Shown piece after piece: positions 7,194 to 10,697 of a DNA stretch of 10,697 nucleotides (positions are counted from its first letter, which is position 1; the number at the start of each line of letters is the position of its first letter). The translations under genes and the position numbers were made by a program. Under the pieces are notes generated by a model. It was not told where the DNA came from, ran no database searches, and worked only from the letters and a program-made list of their open reading frames with translations. The stretch lies in the NCBI GenBank assembly GCA_031261015.1, contig JAISKG010000180.1, positions 1-10,697 on the forward strand. The letters are read 5' to 3'. This DNA is from Dysgonamonadaceae bacterium. Lineage in GTDB: Bacteria > Bacteroidota > Bacteroidia > Bacteroidales > Azobacteroidaceae.

Positions 7194-9269
7194 ATGAAAA
7201 CATTAAAAGGACTATTCGCATTATTGATTCTCTGTTGCACTTTTTTCGCATGCGACCAAAGAGAATTTGATGTTCCTCCCTACGAAAAGCCGGTGGAATT
7301 TACAGGCAAAGCCAATTTGACCATCAAAGAATTTATCGAAAAATATCAGGCAGTAGAAGATACATTGAAGGTAACGGCTAATGATACGATCGAAGGTTAT
7401 GTGATTGCTAACGATGTTTCGGGAAATATCTATAAACAATTGGTTATTCGAGACGAAACAAGTGCATTGATCATCAACATTGATCAAACTAACATGAAGA
7501 ACCTCTTTCCCGTAGGACAAAAAATCATCATCGAATGTAAAGGCTTTTATGTAGGCCGCACCTATGGAATGTTTCAAATGGGCGGCTACTACAAAAGTGG
7601 CAACTACAACTCAATTGGCCGTATAGAGTGGCCGCTTGTTAAAGATAAAATTCACCTTTCGGGCGAACCTGATCCCGATATTGCGATTTGCCAGCCGCAA
7701 GTGGTCACAGCAAGCAGCTATGCCGACTTGTCGAATGCAGTGAACGTAGGAAAACTTTATAAATTGGAAGGCGTAGTCTGGGCTGATGGCGGTAAAAAAA
7801 TATTTGCCGCAGAGGCCGAAGTTTCCGGAGGTGCAGTGGACCGTGTCGTTTCTTTTAAGACCGATAATAGTAAAACAGTGACCGTAAGAAACAGTATTTA
7901 TTCCGATTTTGCAAGTAAAATGGTGCCCGAAGGAACCGGCGATGTAGTCGGTATCCTCACTCACTACAACGGCAAACCTCAATTCCTGATCCGCTCGCTC
8001 GATGACGTACAAGGTTTCTCCAGCAGCACGCCCGACGGAAGCAAAGACAATCCCTGGGATGTTACGTATGCAATCGGCCACCAAGACGGCGAAACCGAAG
8101 GCTGGATCAAAGGCTATATCGTAGGAACGGTTGCCGCCGGCGTAAGCGAAATCAAAGCGAACAGCGACCTCGTGTTTACCGCTCCGTTTGACGTGCCGAA
8201 TTACGTAGTGATTGCCGCAAGCGCGAACGAAAGAGATTGGACAAAATGTGTTGTTGTGAACTTACCGGCAGGTTCGGCCATCCGCACCGACGTGAACCTG
8301 CCCGATCATGCCGATAATGTAGGCAAATCATTGGCCGTTAAAGGAATCTTGAAAAAAGCGCCGCTGGGTGCTGCCGGATTAAGCGTAGCAACCGGAGCTG
8401 CCGCCGACTTTATACTGGGCCCCGGCGGAAGCGTTAATCCGGGAGGAGGCGACGGAACGGAAAACAATCCTTATTCCGCCGATCAGGTAGTAGCTATGGG
8501 CAAAGGCGTGAATGTAACCAATGTCTGGGTAAAAGGCTACATCGTAGGATGCGTACCCGATCAATACCTTGCGAACGCAGTCTTCACCGCTCCTTTCTCT
8601 TCACAAGCCAATATTCTGATTGCTTCTTCTGCAAGCGAAACCACTGCAACGAACTGCGTACCTGTTCAATTGGTAACGGGAACTATCCGAACCGCATTGA
8701 ACCTTTCCGCCAATCCGGGAAACAAAGGCAAAGAAGTCCTCTTGAATTGCGATTTGATTGCCTACTTCGGAGTGGCCGGTATTAAGAATATCGTTTCTTA
8801 CAAATTGAACGGAGAAGGTCCGGTTGACCCGCCCGTTGATCCTCCCGTTGACCCGGGCACCGGCGACGGACAGTCTGCTGCAACCGCTTATTCCGTTGCG
8901 GCGGCGATTGCCAACCAGGGCGGTTCGACAAGCACTACACAAACATGGACAACCGGTTACATTGTCGGTTGCGTGAAAAGTGGAAAGACCTCAGTAGCTT
9001 CTGCCGATGATGTATGGCTTGGCGTGACTTCCGGTTGGGACTTGGCTACCAATGTCATTATTGCCGATTCGAAAACAGAAACGGACATCAACAAATGCGT
9101 GATTGTCAACCTTCCGGCAGGGAAACCTTTGCGTACGGAAGTGAATTTGCTCGACAATCCCGGAAACTATCAAAAAACGCTGACGGTGAAAGGCGTATTG
9201 CGCACTTACTTCGGTAAAGCGGGTTTGAGAGATTCGGCCGGCGCAGCGGAAGATTTCATATTGCAATGA
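7194..9269 (+). CDS. Surface lipoprotein with one DUF5689-like and three DUF6359-like domains
   Basis: The 691-residue protein has a lipoprotein signal (1-19) ending in T-F-F-A-C with Cys20, followed by DQREFD, an acidic stretch compatible with surface export in Bacteroidetes. Residues ~40-275 resemble DUF5689 (NLTIKEFIEKY, IEGYVIANDVSGN, QLVIRDETSALIINID). Three repeats then resemble DUF6359: ~283-408, ~420-538 and ~557-690, each with an N-P/A-Y/W start, W-x-x-GYIVG, an xVxIAxSxxE strand, a CVxVxL segment, an I/L-R-T-x-x-N-L helix and a G-x-x-G-L/I end. The linkers are Gly-rich (409-423) and Pro-rich (543-554, PVDPPVDPPVDP). The strand pattern suggests OB-fold-like binding domains; that is inference, and nucleic acid binding is not shown. 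ATG 7194 gives the signal peptide; in-frame codons upstream belong to the receptor overlap. It probably partners the receptor at the cell surface, in the place SusD usually holds. Confidence 0.85.
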   Translation: MKTLKGLFALLILCCTFFACDQREFDVPPYEKPVEFTGKANLTIKEFIEKYQAVEDTLKVTANDTIEGYVIANDVSGNIYKQLVIRDETSALIINIDQTNMKNLFPVGQKIIIECKGFYVGRTYGMFQMGGYYKSGNYNSIGRIEWPLVKDKIHLSGEPDPDIAICQPQVVTASSYADLSNAVNVGKLYKLEGVVWADGGKKIFAAEAEVSGGAVDRVVSFKTDNSKTVTVRNSIYSDFASKMVPEGTGDVVGILTHYNGKPQFLIRSLDDVQGFSSSTPDGSKDNPWDVTYAIGHQDGETEGWIKGYIVGTVAAGVSEIKANSDLVFTAPFDVPNYVVIAASANERDWTKCVVVNLPAGSAIRTDVNLPDHADNVGKSLAVKGILKKAPLGAAGLSVATGAAADFILGPGGSVNPGGGDGTENNPYSADQVVAMGKGVNVTNVWVKGYIVGCVPDQYLANAVFTAPFSSQANILIASSASETTATNCVPVQLVTGTIRTALNLSANPGNKGKEVLLNCDLIAYFGVAGIKNIVSYKLNGEGPVDPPVDPPVDPGTGDGQSAATAYSVAAAIANQGGSTSTTQTWTTGYIVGCVKSGKTSVASADDVWLGVTSGWDLATNVIIADSKTETDINKCVIVNLPAGKPLRTEVNLLDNPGNYQKTLTVKGVLRTYFGKAGLRDSAGAAEDFILQ
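8823..8858 (+). repeat. Three 12-base tandem repeats encoding a Pro-rich linker
   Basis: Three imperfect 12-base units (gttgacccgccc, gttgatcctccc, gttgacccgggc) encode V-D-P-P twice and V-D-P-G, linking the second and third DUF6359-like domains. Such units expand and contract easily, so linker length may vary between strains. Confidence 0.8.
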
Positions 9270-9315
9270 AATTGAAAATTAAAAGAATAGAAATATAACA
9301 TTAAAAAAATCATTT

Positions 9316-10697
9316 ATGAAAAAGTTAATCACCTTAGTAATGTGTCTTTGCGCATTGGGATTTTCGAATCTTCGTGCAGATAATGTTTTTTATGAAACTT
9401 GTGGAACAACAGCGCCTACAAGTGGAACTCGTCCGACTCCCGCCAGTTATCAAGGATGGGATAACCAAGGTCTTGTGGATTTTGACGGAAACGTGGATCT
9501 TCGCGCAACAACTCAATTAAGTAGCCATGTATGGTTTGCTGCCAATAATGACAAAAATTTGACTATTAGCGGCATCAACACTTCCGGCAAATCAAACTTG
9601 AAGCTTTCTTTTAAAGTAGCGTATGGCGCAACCGGCGGAAATGCTAACAAAATGCTTGTAGTTGCCAAAGACCTTGCCGCAGGGGGAAGCGATATTACAA
9701 TCACGGTTCCCGACCAAGCATTAGGAGCTTCGAACGTATATTCCGAAATTAACAACTTGTCCGGAATTCCTGCTACAACGAATCTGCAATTGACATTCAC
9801 CGTACTTGGAGCCACTAATGCCCAAGGTTATCGTTTGGATGACATTTTGATCACTTCGGGAAATGCTCCGATTTTCAGCGACAACAATGATTTGGCAACA
9901 TTGACGGTCAGCACCGGTACATTAGATCCGGAATTTGATCCGGCAATAACCACGTATTCGGTTGTTTTACCGACAGGCACAACGACTGTTCCTTCCGTTC
10001 AATACACTTTGGCAGACGCTACGGCAGCCGCGGTGAAAACCGATGCAACGTCGATTCCCGGTTCTACTACGATCGCAGTAACAGCTGAAAACGGCGACAA
10101 AAAAACCTACACGGTAAATTTCAGTGCAACGCCGCCCGCCGGAGAGTGGATCGAAACTTTTGAAACGGGACCTTCTAAAACCAGTTATACTTATGGCGAA
10201 TATCAAGGAACAGCCGCACTTTGGGGCGCAGCCGCCGTTATCGCCAACAACGACAATTCAGATAAGAAAAACGGGCTTTATTCGGCTCGCCTGAGAGATC
10301 CGCGACCCAATTACGATGCTGCTCATTACATCGAAATGAAACAAGATAAAGGCAATGGAGCCGGCGTAATTTCGCTTTATCACGGTATGTATGGAACGCA
10401 CACGGGCGGAACCTACAAATTGGAAGTTTCCAATAACAGTGGAAGCACTTGGAACGCATTTGTTGCCGAAGTGGAAGAAGTTCCTGCCACATTGACGAAG
10501 ATCTCGTTTACCGCCAATGTGCCGGGCGACATCCGAATCAAGATCACAAAAACCAATAGCGCCAATAATTCTTCGATCAACATCGACGACATTTCGATTA
10601 CCAACTATCCGGGAACAGGCCTATCGCAAATCGGTAATGACCTGAGCGTTTATACGACTAACAGCACGCTCCACATAGTCGGTTACGACGGAAAATC
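9316..10697 (+). CDS. Secreted multi-domain beta-sandwich protein, 3' end outside window
   Basis: The frame is open from ATG 9316 to the last base (460 codons) with no stop. Residues 1-21 are a signal peptide (cleavage L-R-A before D22) without lipobox. Residues ~22-185 look like a jelly-roll beta-sandwich ending in RLDDILI. Residues ~188-275 match the cadherin-like beta-sandwich family (LATLTVSTGTLDPEFDPA, TTYSVVLP, TAENGDKKTYTVNF). Residues 276-~430 form a second jelly-roll-like module (WIETFETGPSKTSYTYG, KNGLYSARLRDPR, INIDDISITN) of the kind often seen in extracellular Bacteroidetes enzymes. From ~440 (LSVYTTNSTLHIVGYDGK) the sequence resembles the start of a type IX secretion C-terminal sorting domain, implying export to the surface and a true end about 70-80 residues beyond the window. 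No enzymatic motif is visible. It follows the lipoprotein gene by 46 bases without terminator, so it is probably the third gene of the operon; an adhesive or ligand-binding role is inferred. Confidence 0.8.
   Translation, partial: MKKLITLVMCLCALGFSNLRADNVFYETCGTTAPTSGTRPTPASYQGWDNQGLVDFDGNVDLRATTQLSSHVWFAANNDKNLTISGINTSGKSNLKLSFKVAYGATGGNANKMLVVAKDLAAGGSDITITVPDQALGASNVYSEINNLSGIPATTNLQLTFTVLGATNAQGYRLDDILITSGNAPIFSDNNDLATLTVSTGTLDPEFDPAITTYSVVLPTGTTTVPSVQYTLADATAAAVKTDATSIPGSTTIAVTAENGDKKTYTVNFSATPPAGEWIETFETGPSKTSYTYGEYQGTAALWGAAAVIANNDNSDKKNGLYSARLRDPRPNYDAAHYIEMKQDKGNGAGVISLYHGMYGTHTGGTYKLEVSNNSGSTWNAFVAEVEEVPATLTKISFTANVPGDIRIKITKTNSANNSSINIDDISITNYPGTGLSQIGNDLSVYTTNSTLHIVGYDGK

Noticed and set aside
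7611..8084. Minus-strand ORF of 157 codons inside the lipoprotein gene
   Set aside because: It is antisense to a well-supported gene and lacks recognisable features.

Overview
The window looks like chromosomal DNA of a member of the Bacteroidetes, most likely Bacteroidales. Several things point there: promoter -7 boxes of the TAnnTTTG type (one with a TTTG box exactly 19 bases upstream), AT-rich start regions without Shine-Dalgarno sequences, lipoprotein signals of the FFAC type, a TonB-dependent receptor, DUF5689/DUF6359-type domains, and what appears to be the start of a type IX secretion C-terminal domain. The genus cannot be fixed from the sequence.

Layout. The left edge (1-1241, +) cuts through a gene for a LicD-family protein; its reading frame is open at base 1 and it holds the C-terminal half of one LicD unit fused to a complete second one. 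Convergent to it is a lipoprotein of unknown function (1260-2036, -). A tRNA-Leu(CAA) gene (2108-2191, -) follows, with a clear promoter and a terminator. Next is aroB (2288-3385, +), the shikimate-pathway dehydroquinate synthase, which carries an in-frame palindromic insertion. Convergent with aroB, only 3 bases apart, is a secreted endonuclease/exonuclease/phosphatase (EEP) family enzyme (3389-4438, -).

From 4439 to the right edge lies the most interesting part. A 182-base divergent control region, with several promoter-like boxes and a perfect 8-bp inverted repeat, separates the EEP gene from three co-directional genes: a TonB-dependent outer-membrane receptor (4621-7164), a lipoprotein with one DUF5689-like domain and three DUF6359-like repeats (7194-9269), and a secreted multi-domain beta-sandwich protein that runs off the window (9316-10697). 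The short gaps (29 and 46 bases) without promoter or terminator suggest one operon.

Taken together, the receptor, a lipoprotein with probable OB-fold-like repeats, the secreted adhesin-like protein and the divergent EEP hydrolase could form an outer-membrane system for capturing and cutting extracellular nucleic acid or another phosphodiester, without the usual SusD partner. That role is inference from domain company and is not shown by the sequence. No gene-free stretch exceeds 300 bases, and no insertion sequence or CRISPR array was seen.
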